In this document: one piece after another, positions 43,751 through 51,931 of the stretch
How positions within the stretch are numbered: the stretch's first letter is position 1
Layout: each line of letters begins with the position of its first letter
From: Saccharopolyspora gregorii
GTDB taxonomy: Bacteria > Actinomycetota > Actinomycetes > Mycobacteriales > Pseudonocardiaceae
NCBI RefSeq assembly: GCF_024734405.1
Contig: NZ_CP059556.1
Coordinates: 6,262,001 to 6,326,000 of the forward strand
DNA: 64,000 nucleotides
Direction: 5' to 3'
Made by a program: the position numbers and the translations under genes
The notes under the pieces: model-generated
What the model was told of the DNA's origin: nothing
Seen by the model: the letters and a program-made list of their open reading frames with translations, nothing else
The model's database searches: none

Positions 43751-44512
43751 ATGAGCGAGGGACCTGCGCGCCCGATCCCGCTCCCGAGACCGCAAGCCGC
43801 GCCGCGGCTGCAGCTGACCCTGCTGGGCGGGTGGTCGCTGCACTGCGACGGCGCGGGAGTGGCCGTTTCCAGCAACGGGCAGCGCCTGCTGGCGCTGCTG
43901 GCGCTGCGCGGGCGGACGCAGCGCGACCTCGTGGCGGGCACGCTGTGGCCGGGCAACGACGACCAGAGCGCGCTGGCGAACCTGCGGACCACCCTGTGGC
44001 GGGTGCGCAGGCGGGTGCAGGGGGCGATCGTCGGCGGGGGGCCGGAGATCGGGCTGGGGGAGCAGGTGTCGGTGGACGTGCACGAGCTGACGTCCACGGG
44101 GCAGCGGCTGCTGCGGCAGGAACCGGTGGCCGACTGGGCGGCGATCGGCCACACCCTCGCCCGCCAGGACCAGCTGCTGCCCGGTTGGTACGAGGACTGG
44201 GTGCTGGCCGAGCGGGAGCGCCTGCAGCAGTTGCAGGTGCACGCGCTGGAGATCGCCGCGGAGCGGCTGGTGCAGTCGAGCCAGCTGGCGACCGCGCTGG
44301 AAGTGGCGCAGGCGGCGACCGTCGTCGAACCGTTCCGCGAGACCGCGCACTGCGCGGTGGTCGAAGTGCTGCTCAAGCAGTCGAACCCGGCGCAGGCCCT
44401 GCGCCACTACCGGCGGTACGAGCAGCTGCTGGACCGGGAGCTGGGGATCGAGCCGTCGCGGCGGCTGCGGGAGCTGGTGCGCCCGGTGCTCGGCGACCAC
44501 GTGCGGGCCTGA
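43751..44512 (+). CDS. SARP-type transcriptional regulator (OmpR-like HTH plus BTAD)
   Basis: The product is 253 aa, the size of small SARPs. A winged-helix DNA-binding domain (LTLLGGWSLHCDGAGVAV to DQSALANLRTTLWRVRRRV) is followed by the bacterial transcriptional activation domain (WYEDWVLAERERLQQLQVHA, ETAHCAVVEVLLKQSNPAQA, RRYEQLLDRELGIEPSRRLR). SARPs activate secondary-metabolite and peptide clusters by binding 11-bp-spaced heptamers. The start ATG at 43751 follows AAGGGGGGAA. It lies 116 nt after the peptidase gene, and its likely target site lies upstream of peptide 1. Confidence 0.92.
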   Translation: MSEGPARPIPLPRPQAAPRLQLTLLGGWSLHCDGAGVAVSSNGQRLLALLALRGRTQRDLVAGTLWPGNDDQSALANLRTTLWRVRRRVQGAIVGGGPEIGLGEQVSVDVHELTSTGQRLLRQEPVADWAAIGHTLARQDQLLPGWYEDWVLAERERLQQLQVHALEIAAERLVQSSQLATALEVAQAATVVEPFRETAHCAVVEVLLKQSNPAQALRHYRRYEQLLDRELGIEPSRRLRELVRPVLGDHVRA

Positions 44513-44591
44513 CGGGGTGGACCCGGACGCCCGCGGGTGTCCGTGGGCGACGGGCTCCGCTGGGGATGGAGCTCGCCGTCCGCCGCGCCGG

Positions 44592-44623
44592 CCGCGCCCC
44601 GGTACTGCCCCACCGGGGCGCGG
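44592..44623 (+). terminator. Terminator after the SARP gene
   Basis: CCGCGCCCCGGT (44592-44603) pairs with ACCGGGGCGCGG (44612-44623). Confidence 0.7.
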
Positions 44624-44630
44624 CCGGTGA

Positions 44631-44663
44631 CCGGGGTGGGGTGCGCCGCGCACCCCACCCCGG
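44631..44663 (-). terminator. Terminator after ptsI
   Basis: CCGGGGTGGGGTGCGC (44631-44646) pairs with GCGCACCCCACCCCGG (44648-44663), 8 nt past the ptsI stop codon. With the preceding hairpin it insulates the peptide locus from ptsI. Confidence 0.75.
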
Positions 44664-44670
44664 CGACGCG

Positions 44671-46308
44671 TCACTGCAGGGTGGCGAACGCGGCTTCGCG
44701 GGCGCGGGCCGCGTTCGGGGCGTTCTTCGCCTCCTCCGCGGCCTTCTGGTACGCCACCAGCGGATGGGCGGCGAGGGCGGAGCCGACGGCGGGCACCGCG
44801 GCGGCCCCCATCGACAGGCTGCTGACGCCGAGCCCGGCGAGCACGCCCGCCAGCAGCGGGTCGGACGCGGCCTCGCCGCAGACGCCGACGGGCTTGCCGA
44901 GCCGGTGCCCGGCCTGCCCGATCAGCGCGACCAGCCGCAGCAGCGCCGGTTGCCACGGGTCGTTGAGGCCGGCGAGCGCGCCGGACATGCGGTCGGCGGC
45001 GAACACGTACTGCGCGAGGTCGTTGGTGCCGACGCTGACGAAGTCGACGGCGTCGAGCACTTCGTCGGCGGTGAGCGCGGCGGCCGGGACCTCGATCATC
45101 ACGCCGGCCCGGCCGAGGCCCGCGGCGCGCACCCGGTCGGCGAACCAGGCGGCCTCGTCGGCGGTGGCGACCATCGGCGCCATCACCGAGACCTTCGCGC
45201 CGGAGTCCTGCTCGGCCCCGGCGATGGCCTCCAGCTGCCGGTCCAGCACGCCGGGCCGCTCGAAGCAGACCCGCAGCCCGCGGACGCCGAGCGCCGGGTT
45301 CGGCTCGGTGCCCATGTCCAGGAAGGACAGCGGTTTGTCGGCGCCCGCGTCGAGGGTCCGCACGACGACCGGCCTGCCCTCGAACGGGGACAGCACTTCG
45401 GCGTAGGCGGCGCGCTGGGTGCGCACGTCGGGTTCCTCGTCGGCGCCGAGGTAGCAGAACTCGGTGCGGAACAGGCCGACGCCCTGCGCCCCGGCCTCCA
45501 CCGCGAGCCGCGCGTCAGCGGCGGACCCGACGTTGGCGACGATGGACACGGCGTGCCCGTCGGCGGTGCCGCCGGCGCCGTTCCAGTCCACGCCCCGCCC
45601 GCGCTCGGCGGCCCGGGTGCGCACCGGTTCGCCGGACGTCTCGACGCTGCCGGTGTCGCCGTCGACGAGCACGCCGACGACGGGCGCCGCGGCGAGGATG
45701 CCGCGGGCCGCGACGACGGCGGGGATGCCGAGCGCGCGGGCCAGGATCGCGGTGTGGCTGGTGGGGCCGCCCTCCTCGGTGACCAGCGCGAGCACCAGCC
45801 GCGGGTCGAGGTCGGCGGTGTCGGCCGGCGCGAGGTCGCGGGCGAGCAGCACGCTCGGCCGGTCCAGGTCGGGCACGCCCGGCGGGGTGGCGCCGAGCAG
45901 TTCGGCGATGACGCGGTCCCGCACGTCGTGAATGTCCCGGACGCGTTCGGCGAGGTAGCCGCCCGCGTTGCGCAGCGCATCGGCGAAGCCGTTGGCGGCT
46001 TCGTGCACGGCGCGCGGCGCGGGGAGCGCGTTGTTGGTGACCAGTTGTTCGGCTTGGGACAGCAGCGCCGGATCCAGCGCCATGGCGGCGGTGGTCTCCA
46101 GCACGGCCTTGGCTTCGCCCCCGACGACTCCGGCACGTTCGAACAGCCGGTTCGCGACGGCTTCGGCGGCCGGGCGGATCCGGCGCGCTTCGGCCGCGGC
46201 GTCGGCGGGCGCCGGGGTCGCGGCCGGTTCGGGGAGGGCTTCGGCGACCCTGGCGACCGGGCCGGATGCTCGGCCGGAGCTGACTCCGACACCAGTGAAC
46301 AGCGACAT
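44671..46308 (-). CDS. ptsI: PTS enzyme I (phosphoenolpyruvate-protein phosphotransferase)
   Basis: The product is 545 aa, the short actinobacterial form. It takes phosphate from PEP onto His185 in EEGGPTSHTAILAR and passes it to HPr. The C-terminal PEP-binding barrel shows GVGLFRTEFCYLG, VVVRTLDAGADKPLSFL, MIEVPAAAL, FVSVGTNDLAQY and PVGVCGEAASDP with the catalytic Cys. A perfect DasR core site overlaps the start codon, so N-acetylglucosamine control is expected. No ptsH or enzyme II gene lies nearby. The start ATG is at 46308 with TACGAT (minus, 46346-46351) as a possible -10 box. Confidence 0.96.
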   Translation of the reverse strand: MSLFTGVGVSSGRASGPVARVAEALPEPAATPAPADAAAEARRIRPAAEAVANRLFERAGVVGGEAKAVLETTAAMALDPALLSQAEQLVTNNALPAPRAVHEAANGFADALRNAGGYLAERVRDIHDVRDRVIAELLGATPPGVPDLDRPSVLLARDLAPADTADLDPRLVLALVTEEGGPTSHTAILARALGIPAVVAARGILAAAPVVGVLVDGDTGSVETSGEPVRTRAAERGRGVDWNGAGGTADGHAVSIVANVGSAADARLAVEAGAQGVGLFRTEFCYLGADEEPDVRTQRAAYAEVLSPFEGRPVVVRTLDAGADKPLSFLDMGTEPNPALGVRGLRVCFERPGVLDRQLEAIAGAEQDSGAKVSVMAPMVATADEAAWFADRVRAAGLGRAGVMIEVPAAALTADEVLDAVDFVSVGTNDLAQYVFAADRMSGALAGLNDPWQPALLRLVALIGQAGHRLGKPVGVCGEAASDPLLAGVLAGLGVSSLSMGAAAVPAVGSALAAHPLVAYQKAAEEAKNAPNAARAREAAFATLQ

Positions 46309-46320
46309 GGTCTAGACCAT
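46307..46320 (-). promoter_or_regulatory. DasR-responsive element (dre) over the ptsI start codon
   Basis: ATGGTCTAGACCAT is a perfect 14-bp palindrome containing TGGTCTAGACCA, the core of the Streptomyces dre consensus for the GntR-type repressor DasR, which controls pts genes there. It lies about 20-30 nt downstream of the likely start point, so repression would be by blocking elongation. Confidence 0.85.
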
Positions 46321-46428
46321 ACCCTTCTCTTGCGGCCTCTCCTCGATCGTAGGCAGGGCTCATCCGATCGGCCCGGAAATGCACCGCCGGAACGGGCACG
46401 CCAGGTGATTCGGTGACCCAGTACGTAC

Positions 46429-46484
46429 CCGTACGGAGCAGCGGTTCAGCTGACCGATGAGTAACCGATGAGTAGCCGTACGGA
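46429..46484. promoter_or_regulatory. Repeat cluster between ptsI and the DUF2339 gene
   Basis: Two CCGTACGGA palindromic cores (46429-46437 and 46476-46484) flank two back-to-back exact 11-mers ACCGATGAGTA (46453-46463 and 46464-46474), 36-91 bp before the DUF2339 start. It looks like a composite operator. The regulators are unknown. Confidence 0.5.
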
Positions 46485-46519
46485 TCCCGCCGGACCCCTT
46501 CGGCCGACAGAGTGTGCTC

Positions 46520-49159
46520 ATGGCAACACAGCGCACAGCACGCACGATCGCAGGCCCCGCTTCCGACCTCGGCGACCTCGCCGATCCGATCGACCGGATC
46601 GCCGTGATGTTCACCGAGCTGGGGACCGAACTCGGCGTGCTCGGGGAGCAGCTTCGCGGTCCGGCCGCGCAGCGCGCAACGGCATCTGGGGAAACCACGA
46701 CGAACACCGAAGGTGACACCGTGAGCACTGGGGAACGCACCGCACCGACCGGCGGCATCCTCGCCGCGCCACCCGACCGACCGACACCCGGCGGCAGCAG
46801 ACGTGCCCGACCGGGCGCACCCGACCGGATCCCGCTCCCGACGGCGACGATCCGCACCGGGACCGCACCGATCCCCGGCGAGCCCGTCGACACCAGCTTC
46901 GCCGAACCGACGCAGACCCCGGCCGCGCACGCGGCCGGGGCTGCCCCGTCTTCGGGGGCCGGTCGTGGCGAGCCGGGAGAGTCCGACTCCTGCGGAACTT
47001 CCGGCGATCCCGGATCGTCCGGTGGAACCGTTGCTTCCCGCGACTCCGTTCCTTCCCGCGACTACGTTCCTTCCCCCGACTTCGAGCCTTCCCGCGACTT
47101 CGGGACGCCTCGCGAACCCGACCCCGCCCTCGGTTCCGGTGCGTCCCAGGAGCCCGGTTCTCCTCGCGACCCCGATCCCTCCCCGGGTTCCGGCGCGGCG
47201 CGCGAGCCCCGTTCTCCCGGCGAGCCCCGTTCTCCCGGCGAATCCCGTTCTTCCCGCGACTTCGCTCCTTCCCGCGATCTCGGCCCCTCGCACGACTCCG
47301 GCACGCCCAGCGACCCCGGCAGCCACGACGGTTCCAGCACCGTCGAGCCCGGCGCGGCGCGGAACTCCGCCGGACCCGCCACCTCCCAGCCCCCGGCCGG
47401 ACCGGCCGCGCACTTCGTCCCGCCGCAGCCCGACGGACTGCTGACGTGGCTCAACCGCCCGGTCGGCGGCGGCTACCCGCAGCACCCGGCGCCCGTTGCG
47501 CCCCCGCAGCACCGCGCACCGCTGCACCCGGCCTCGCACCCGTTGCCCGGCACCGCGCCACCGCCCCCGCCGCGACCGACGCCGCTGGACCGGATGGCGA
47601 ACTGGACCGCTCGGCAGGGCACCCGGCTGCTCGCCTGGGCCGGGGCCGCGATCACGCTGCTGGGCGTCGTGCTGCTCATGGTCATGGCCGTGCAGCACGG
47701 CTGGATCGGACCGGTCGGCCGGACCGCGGGCGGCGCCGCCCTGGGCGCGGTGCTGCTCGGCTGCGCGTTCCAGGTGCGGCGGCGCTCGACCGCGGCCGCC
47801 GGGGCGTTCGCGCTGGCCGCCACCGGCATCGCCGTGCTCTACCTGGACGTGCTGGCCGCGACCGCGCTCTACGAGTTCCTGCCCGCGCCGGCCGGGCTCG
47901 CCGCCGCCCTGGTGCTCGCGCTGCTCGGGTTGTGGCTGGCCGACCGCTGGCGCTCGCAGGCCCTCGCGGCCGGCGTGGTGCTGGGCTGCGCGCTGTGCGC
48001 GCCGCTGCTGTTCGGCCCGGTGCCGGCGGAACCCGCCACCACCGCGCTGCTCACCGGGTTCCTCGTCGTGCTCAAGGTCGCCGCGATGCCGGTGCAGGTG
48101 CGCCGGTCCTGGCGCGGGCTCACCGCCGCCTCCGCGGTCCCGGCGGTGCTGGCCGCGGTCGTCGCCGACGGCCACGCGCTGCTCGCGGGCGACCCGTGGC
48201 CCGCGACGGCGGCCGCGCTGGCGGTGACCTCCGCGGGAGTCGCGCTCGCCGTGGTCACCGCGCGCCACCGCCCGCGCGACCCGCTCGCGATCGCGCTGCT
48301 CGTCGCCGCCGGGGCCCCGACCCTGCTCGTCGCACCGCTGCTGGACCGCTGGTCCGCGTTGGGGGTGCTGGTGCTCGTCGCCGCGGCGCAGGGCGCGGTG
48401 TGGGCCGGTGGCCTGGCGAGCGCGGTGCCCCGGGTGCTCGGCACCGTCGCGGGCGGGATGGCCGCGCTGACCGCGTTCCAGGCGACGCTGCTGGTCGCCG
48501 GTGGTTCCGGCCGGTCGCTGGGGCTGCTCGCGGAGGCGGTGCTGCTGGCGCTGCTCGCGCACCGGTTGCGCGGCAGGGGACTGCTGCTGGGCGCCGCGTT
48601 GTTCGGCACCGCCGGAACGCTGCTCGCGCTGGTCGCCGAGGTGCCGCCGACGTCGTTCCTGCTGTTCCCCGCCGGGCCCTTCGCGGCCGGTTCGACCTCG
48701 GCGGTGCTCTCCGGTGCGGTCGCGTTCCTGCTGATCGGCGCCGCCGCCGCGAGCACGACCTGGTCCGCGGTCCGGTTGGGCGTGCTGGCGGCGAGCCCGC
48801 GCGCGGTGCTGCCCGCGGCCCTCGGCGTGCTCTACGGCGGGAGCGGCGCGGTGCTGGCGCTGAGCCTGCTGGTGGTGCCCGGCCCGGCCGGGTTCCTCGC
48901 CGGGCACGCCCTGATCACCGTCTCCTGGCTGGCGACCGCGCTGCTGGCGCTGCTGCGCGGGATCCGCTCGGTGTCCGCGCGCGTCACCGGCTTCGTGCTG
49001 GTCGGGGCCGCGCTGGCGAAGCTGCTGCTGTTCGACCTGGCGGCGCTGTCCGGGTTGGTGCGGGTGCTGGCGTTCCTCGCCGCCGGGCTCCTGCTGCTGG
49101 CCGGGGGTACCCGCTACGCGCGGCTGGTCGGGGAGCGCGAGGAGCGGGCCACCGCGTGA
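46520..49159 (+). CDS. DUF2339 polytopic membrane protein with a repeat-rich N-terminal extension
   Basis: The product is 879 aa. Residues 1-60 contain a short helical part (DPIDRIAVMFTELGTELGVL). Residues about 140-300 are low-complexity Ser/Pro/Asp/Arg with recurring PSRD units. A TAIL-rich membrane region of about 20 helices follows from NWTARQGTRLLAWAGAAITLL, continuing VGRTAGGAALGAVLLG and ending LAGGTRYARL, as in DUF2339 proteins, whose function is unknown. There is no clear ribosome-binding site; GTG at 46514 is two codons upstream. The gene is divergent from ptsI and shares its regulatory region. Confidence 0.85.
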   Translation: MATQRTARTIAGPASDLGDLADPIDRIAVMFTELGTELGVLGEQLRGPAAQRATASGETTTNTEGDTVSTGERTAPTGGILAAPPDRPTPGGSRRARPGAPDRIPLPTATIRTGTAPIPGEPVDTSFAEPTQTPAAHAAGAAPSSGAGRGEPGESDSCGTSGDPGSSGGTVASRDSVPSRDYVPSPDFEPSRDFGTPREPDPALGSGASQEPGSPRDPDPSPGSGAAREPRSPGEPRSPGESRSSRDFAPSRDLGPSHDSGTPSDPGSHDGSSTVEPGAARNSAGPATSQPPAGPAAHFVPPQPDGLLTWLNRPVGGGYPQHPAPVAPPQHRAPLHPASHPLPGTAPPPPPRPTPLDRMANWTARQGTRLLAWAGAAITLLGVVLLMVMAVQHGWIGPVGRTAGGAALGAVLLGCAFQVRRRSTAAAGAFALAATGIAVLYLDVLAATALYEFLPAPAGLAAALVLALLGLWLADRWRSQALAAGVVLGCALCAPLLFGPVPAEPATTALLTGFLVVLKVAAMPVQVRRSWRGLTAASAVPAVLAAVVADGHALLAGDPWPATAAALAVTSAGVALAVVTARHRPRDPLAIALLVAAGAPTLLVAPLLDRWSALGVLVLVAAAQGAVWAGGLASAVPRVLGTVAGGMAALTAFQATLLVAGGSGRSLGLLAEAVLLALLAHRLRGRGLLLGAALFGTAGTLLALVAEVPPTSFLLFPAGPFAAGSTSAVLSGAVAFLLIGAAAASTTWSAVRLGVLAASPRAVLPAALGVLYGGSGAVLALSLLVVPGPAGFLAGHALITVSWLATALLALLRGIRSVSARVTGFVLVGAALAKLLLFDLAALSGLVRVLAFLAAGLLLLAGGTRYARLVGEREERATA

Positions 49160-49804
49160 TCGCGGGTCGGCGCGGGCGCGGCGACAGGTCGGTGTGTCGA
49201 CATGTCGCCGCGTCGACACGCCCGGTCGTGCCTCGGGTCGACGTGTCGACATGTCGGCGGGGCGACTCGGTGGGAGCAACTCGGCGGGGCGGAGACCGCT
49301 CGGAGCGGACTTCGCGTCCGGCAGGTGCCGCGACGGCGGAGCTAGGCCGCGGCGGAGCCGAGGTCGAGCGGTCGGGTGGGGCCGAGACCGCGCCGGGTCG
49401 AGAAACAGCGGCTGGACCAGGACGGGCGCTGATCAAGACGGCCGTCGAAGACGGGCCCTGCGGGTCGGGACGGGGCTGGGTCGAGACGGCGCTGGGTCGA
49501 GATGACGCCGAGTCAACACGGCGATGAGTCGAGACGGCGACATGTCGACAAATCGGCATGAGGCCCGGCGACTCCCGGATCACGTCCTCCGCGCGGCGTT
49601 CGCCGCAACTCCAACCACCGAACTCCAGAACGTTCCCACCCTTTCGGGGGTAGTTCTCGACCAAGTGGCATCCGCGCGACGCGGCCGCGCGTCAGACTGG
49701 ATGAGTTGCTGCTCGCCGGTATCGCGCCACCGGCGATCGCAACCCCCAGGCGCCGGCCGTGACGCCCCCCGTGCGGCCGGCCCCTGGTCCCACTCCCGGG
49801 GAGC
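49160..49804. repeat. Repeat-rich 645-nt gap without a gene
   Basis: The 10-bp palindrome CGACATGTCG occurs at 49198-49207, 49247-49256 and 49538-49547, twice inside TGTCGACATGTCG. GTCGAGACGGCG occurs at 49480-49491 and 49528-49539 with diverged copies between. Frames across it give RHVDTST-like low-complexity peptides on the minus strand, so I call no gene. It could be a decayed repeat element or a protein-binding region. Confidence 0.5.
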
Positions 49805-50128
49805 TCAGCGATCCCGCTTCAGGCCCAGGGCGTTCAAGGTGCCTTCGACGGGACCGGGCTTGCGGTCCGGCAGCAGCTCGGGGGCGTGCTCGCGCACCGC
49901 GTCCAGCACCTGCCCCGCCGACGGGTTCACCGCCGTCCAGTCGCCCAGCACGACCGTCGGCACCGTCTCGTTGCCGTCGGCGATCGAGCGGACCACCGCG
50001 GCCGCGTCCTGCTCCTGCCAGATGTCGACGTCCCGGTACTCCAGGCCCTGGCGCCGCAGGCCAGCCCGCAGCGACGTGCAGAACGGGCAACCCGGCCTGG
50101 TGTAGACGATCAGCTCCGCGGCGCCCAT
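49805..50128 (-). CDS. Mycoredoxin / glutaredoxin-like protein
   Basis: The product is 107 aa, a single thioredoxin fold. MGAAELIVYTRPGCPFCTSL gives the active-site CPFC (here with two cysteines), and GNETVPTVVLGDWTAVNPSA is the cis-Pro region. In actinobacteria this family uses mycothiol instead of glutathione to reduce mixed disulfides, in keeping with ino1 nearby, which feeds mycothiol. The start ATG at 50128 follows GGGAGG; a longer frame upstream is not coding. It is alone on its strand. Confidence 0.9.
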   Translation of the reverse strand: MGAAELIVYTRPGCPFCTSLRAGLRRQGLEYRDVDIWQEQDAAAVVRSIADGNETVPTVVLGDWTAVNPSAGQVLDAVREHAPELLPDRKPGPVEGTLNALGLKRDR

Positions 50129-50475
50129 CGGCCGCACCTCCCTGCTTCCGGGCCGGAGCCCGTTGCCGTGATGTTCTCGTGCGCGCAGTGGTCCCCGCGT
50201 CCCCGGCTTCCGACGCGACCGCGTCCACCGGGAACGGCGTTCCCGAGCCCGGCGCTCCGGTTCCCGGGTGGCCCGGGCCCGCTCCCACGGTCGGGCGATC
50301 ACCGACGAGTGATCCACTGGCCCCCACCGCGCAACGCCACCGCCGCTCGGCTTATTCCTGATCACCGAAACGGGCGTTCCACCGGTCCGGCCGCTACGAC
50401 CCGTTACGGTGCCCGTGACGTCCCGATCCGCGCCGCAGCGCCAGCACCAGCGGCAGCACTCGATGGAGCGACCGC
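50129..50475. other. 347-nt divergent region between the mycoredoxin and TetR genes
   Basis: No gene or strong repeat is seen. It must hold the promoters of both flanking genes and possibly the TetR operator. I could not pick out a clear dyad. Confidence 0.4.
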
Positions 50476-51204
50476 ATGACGAGCCAGGGCACCCGGCGCG
50501 AACGCATCCGTGCGGCCACCGATCTGGAGATCCGCGAACACGCGCGCGCCCTGCTCATCGCGCAGGGGCGGGACGCGGTGACGTTGCGCGCCATCGCCCG
50601 CGAGCTCGGCATCACCGCGCCCGCGCTGTACCGCTACTACGACTCGCGGGAAGACCTGCTGCGCAGGCTCGGCGACGACATCTGCACCGACCTGGTCGAC
50701 GAGCTCAACGAACGGCTGGAGCAGGTGGACCCGGCCGATTTCCGCGGCAAGCTCAACGCGGTCTGCCACGGGTTCCGCCGCTGGGCGCTCGCCCACCCGA
50801 AGGAGTTCGCGCTGGTGTTCGCCACGCGGTCCGACGAGACCGGCGAACCGGGTGCGTCGGCGCGCGGCGACGGCTCGGACGACCGGTTCGCCGGGGTGTT
50901 CATGAGCGTCATCGGGCCGCTCATGGTCGAAGCGACCACGCTCGTGCGGCACGACGCCGCGCCCGCCGACCTGCAGGCCGAGCTCGCCGCCAACCAGCGG
51001 GCCCTCGCGCACGCCTTCGCCGAGGACGTCCCCGAGAGCGCCTACGACACCGATGCGGTGTTCGTGCTGCTGCGCTGGTGGGTGCGGTTGTACGGGCACG
51101 TGGCGCTGGAGGTGTTCGGGCGGTTCCCGTTCGCGCTGGTCAACTCGGACCGCTTGTACGAGTCGCAGCTCGACGAGCTGGCCGCGGAGATCGGCATCGT
51201 CTGA
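50476..51204 (+). CDS. TetR/AcrR family transcriptional regulator
   Basis: The product is 242 aa. The helix-turn-helix spans about residues 15-65: ALLIAQGRDAVTLRAIAREL, GITAPALYRYYDSREDLLRR. The C-terminal ligand domain (WALAHPKEFALVFATRSDET, VLLRWWVRLYGHVALEVFGR) matches the WHG-type TetR C-terminal family. Ligand and targets are unknown; it is one candidate for the fatty-acid operator seen twice in this window, but nothing in the sequence links them. The ATG at 50476 follows TGGAGCG. Confidence 0.92.
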   Translation: MTSQGTRRERIRAATDLEIREHARALLIAQGRDAVTLRAIARELGITAPALYRYYDSREDLLRRLGDDICTDLVDELNERLEQVDPADFRGKLNAVCHGFRRWALAHPKEFALVFATRSDETGEPGASARGDGSDDRFAGVFMSVIGPLMVEATTLVRHDAAPADLQAELAANQRALAHAFAEDVPESAYDTDAVFVLLRWWVRLYGHVALEVFGRFPFALVNSDRLYESQLDELAAEIGIV

Positions 51205-51340
51205 TCCGGGCGAGAACGCTCCGCGGCGCGATCCGGTTGCCCGCCGGTCCGGGATCTCACTCCTGCCCGGCCGGGGGCATCCTCGGCCGGTGCCGCGCGT
51301 CTTGTGGTCGAGGAACACGACGACCGCCAGGAGGCACCAC

Positions 51341-51844
51341 ATGCTCAGCACCGCGAAGTTCCGCCGCGTCGCCACCGCCACCGCGCTCAGCGCCCTGGTC
51401 GGCGGAGGTGCGCTGCTCACCGCGGGCGCGGCAGCCGCCGCGGACGCCCCCGAGTACCCCTGGTGCACGCCGGGTGACCTGGACGTCTCGGTGGCGGAGG
51501 GCCACGCGCCGGACGACGGGCGGCTGTTCGCGATCACCTTCGCGGCGAAGCCGGGGGTGTCCTGCGAGGTCGAGGGCGCGCCGTCGTCCCTGATCTTCTT
51601 CGACGGAGAGGCGCAGCAGCCCGTCGAGGTGATCAGCCCCGAGCCGGGTTCCGCGCAGCGGTACACGATCGACGAGCAGCACCCCGGCGTCGCCTACGTG
51701 TCCGCCCCGGCGGAGTCCTCCGATCCGACCCCGGTCACGACGGCCCAGTTCAACCTGCCCCAGGGCGGCGGGATCAACGTCGATTGGCCGAGCGCCATCG
51801 ACGGCCCCCTCCACCTCGGCAACATCGGCCCCGCGGTCAGCTGA
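51341..51844 (+). CDS. Secreted DUF4232-type protein
   Basis: The product is 167 aa. A signal peptide (VATATALSALVGGGALLTAG, ending AAAADA) precedes the mature domain starting YPWCTPGDLDVSVAEG, with LFAITFAAKPGVSCEVEGAP. The two cysteines and the beta pattern match DUF4232, a common actinobacterial secreted domain of unknown role. The start ATG at 51341 follows CAGGAGG. Whether it is co-transcribed with the TetR gene 136 nt upstream is unclear. Confidence 0.85.
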   Translation: MLSTAKFRRVATATALSALVGGGALLTAGAAAAADAPEYPWCTPGDLDVSVAEGHAPDDGRLFAITFAAKPGVSCEVEGAPSSLIFFDGEAQQPVEVISPEPGSAQRYTIDEQHPGVAYVSAPAESSDPTPVTTAQFNLPQGGGINVDWPSAIDGPLHLGNIGPAVS

Positions 51845-51871
51845 CGAACCCGGGACAACAGGTGTTCCCGT

Positions 51872-51898
51872 CTTGTCAGCAGCGAAGCCGCTGATAAG
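51872..51898 (+). terminator. Hairpin after the DUF4232 gene
   Basis: CTTGTCAGC (51872-51880) pairs with GCTGATAAG (51890-51898) with one G-T pair, 28 nt past the stop codon. Confidence 0.5.
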
Positions 51899-51931
51899 GA
51901 ATCACCAGAGCAACGGGACCACCCGCGGGTT

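Noticed and set aside
41366-44512. Calling the peptide locus a lanthipeptide, lasso, daptide or radical-SAM RiPP cluster
   Set aside because: No LanB/C/M, lasso cyclase, radical SAM, dehydrogenase or methyltransferase gene is present, and the precursors have few or no cysteines.
45515-49279. 1254-aa minus-strand frame opposite the DUF2339 gene
   Set aside because: Antisense shadow; low-complexity Arg/Gln/Gly sequence.
48984-49664. 226-aa minus-strand ORF in the repeat tract after the DUF2339 gene
   Set aside because: RHVDTST-like repeats follow directly from the DNA repeats and half of it is antisense to the DUF2339 gene.
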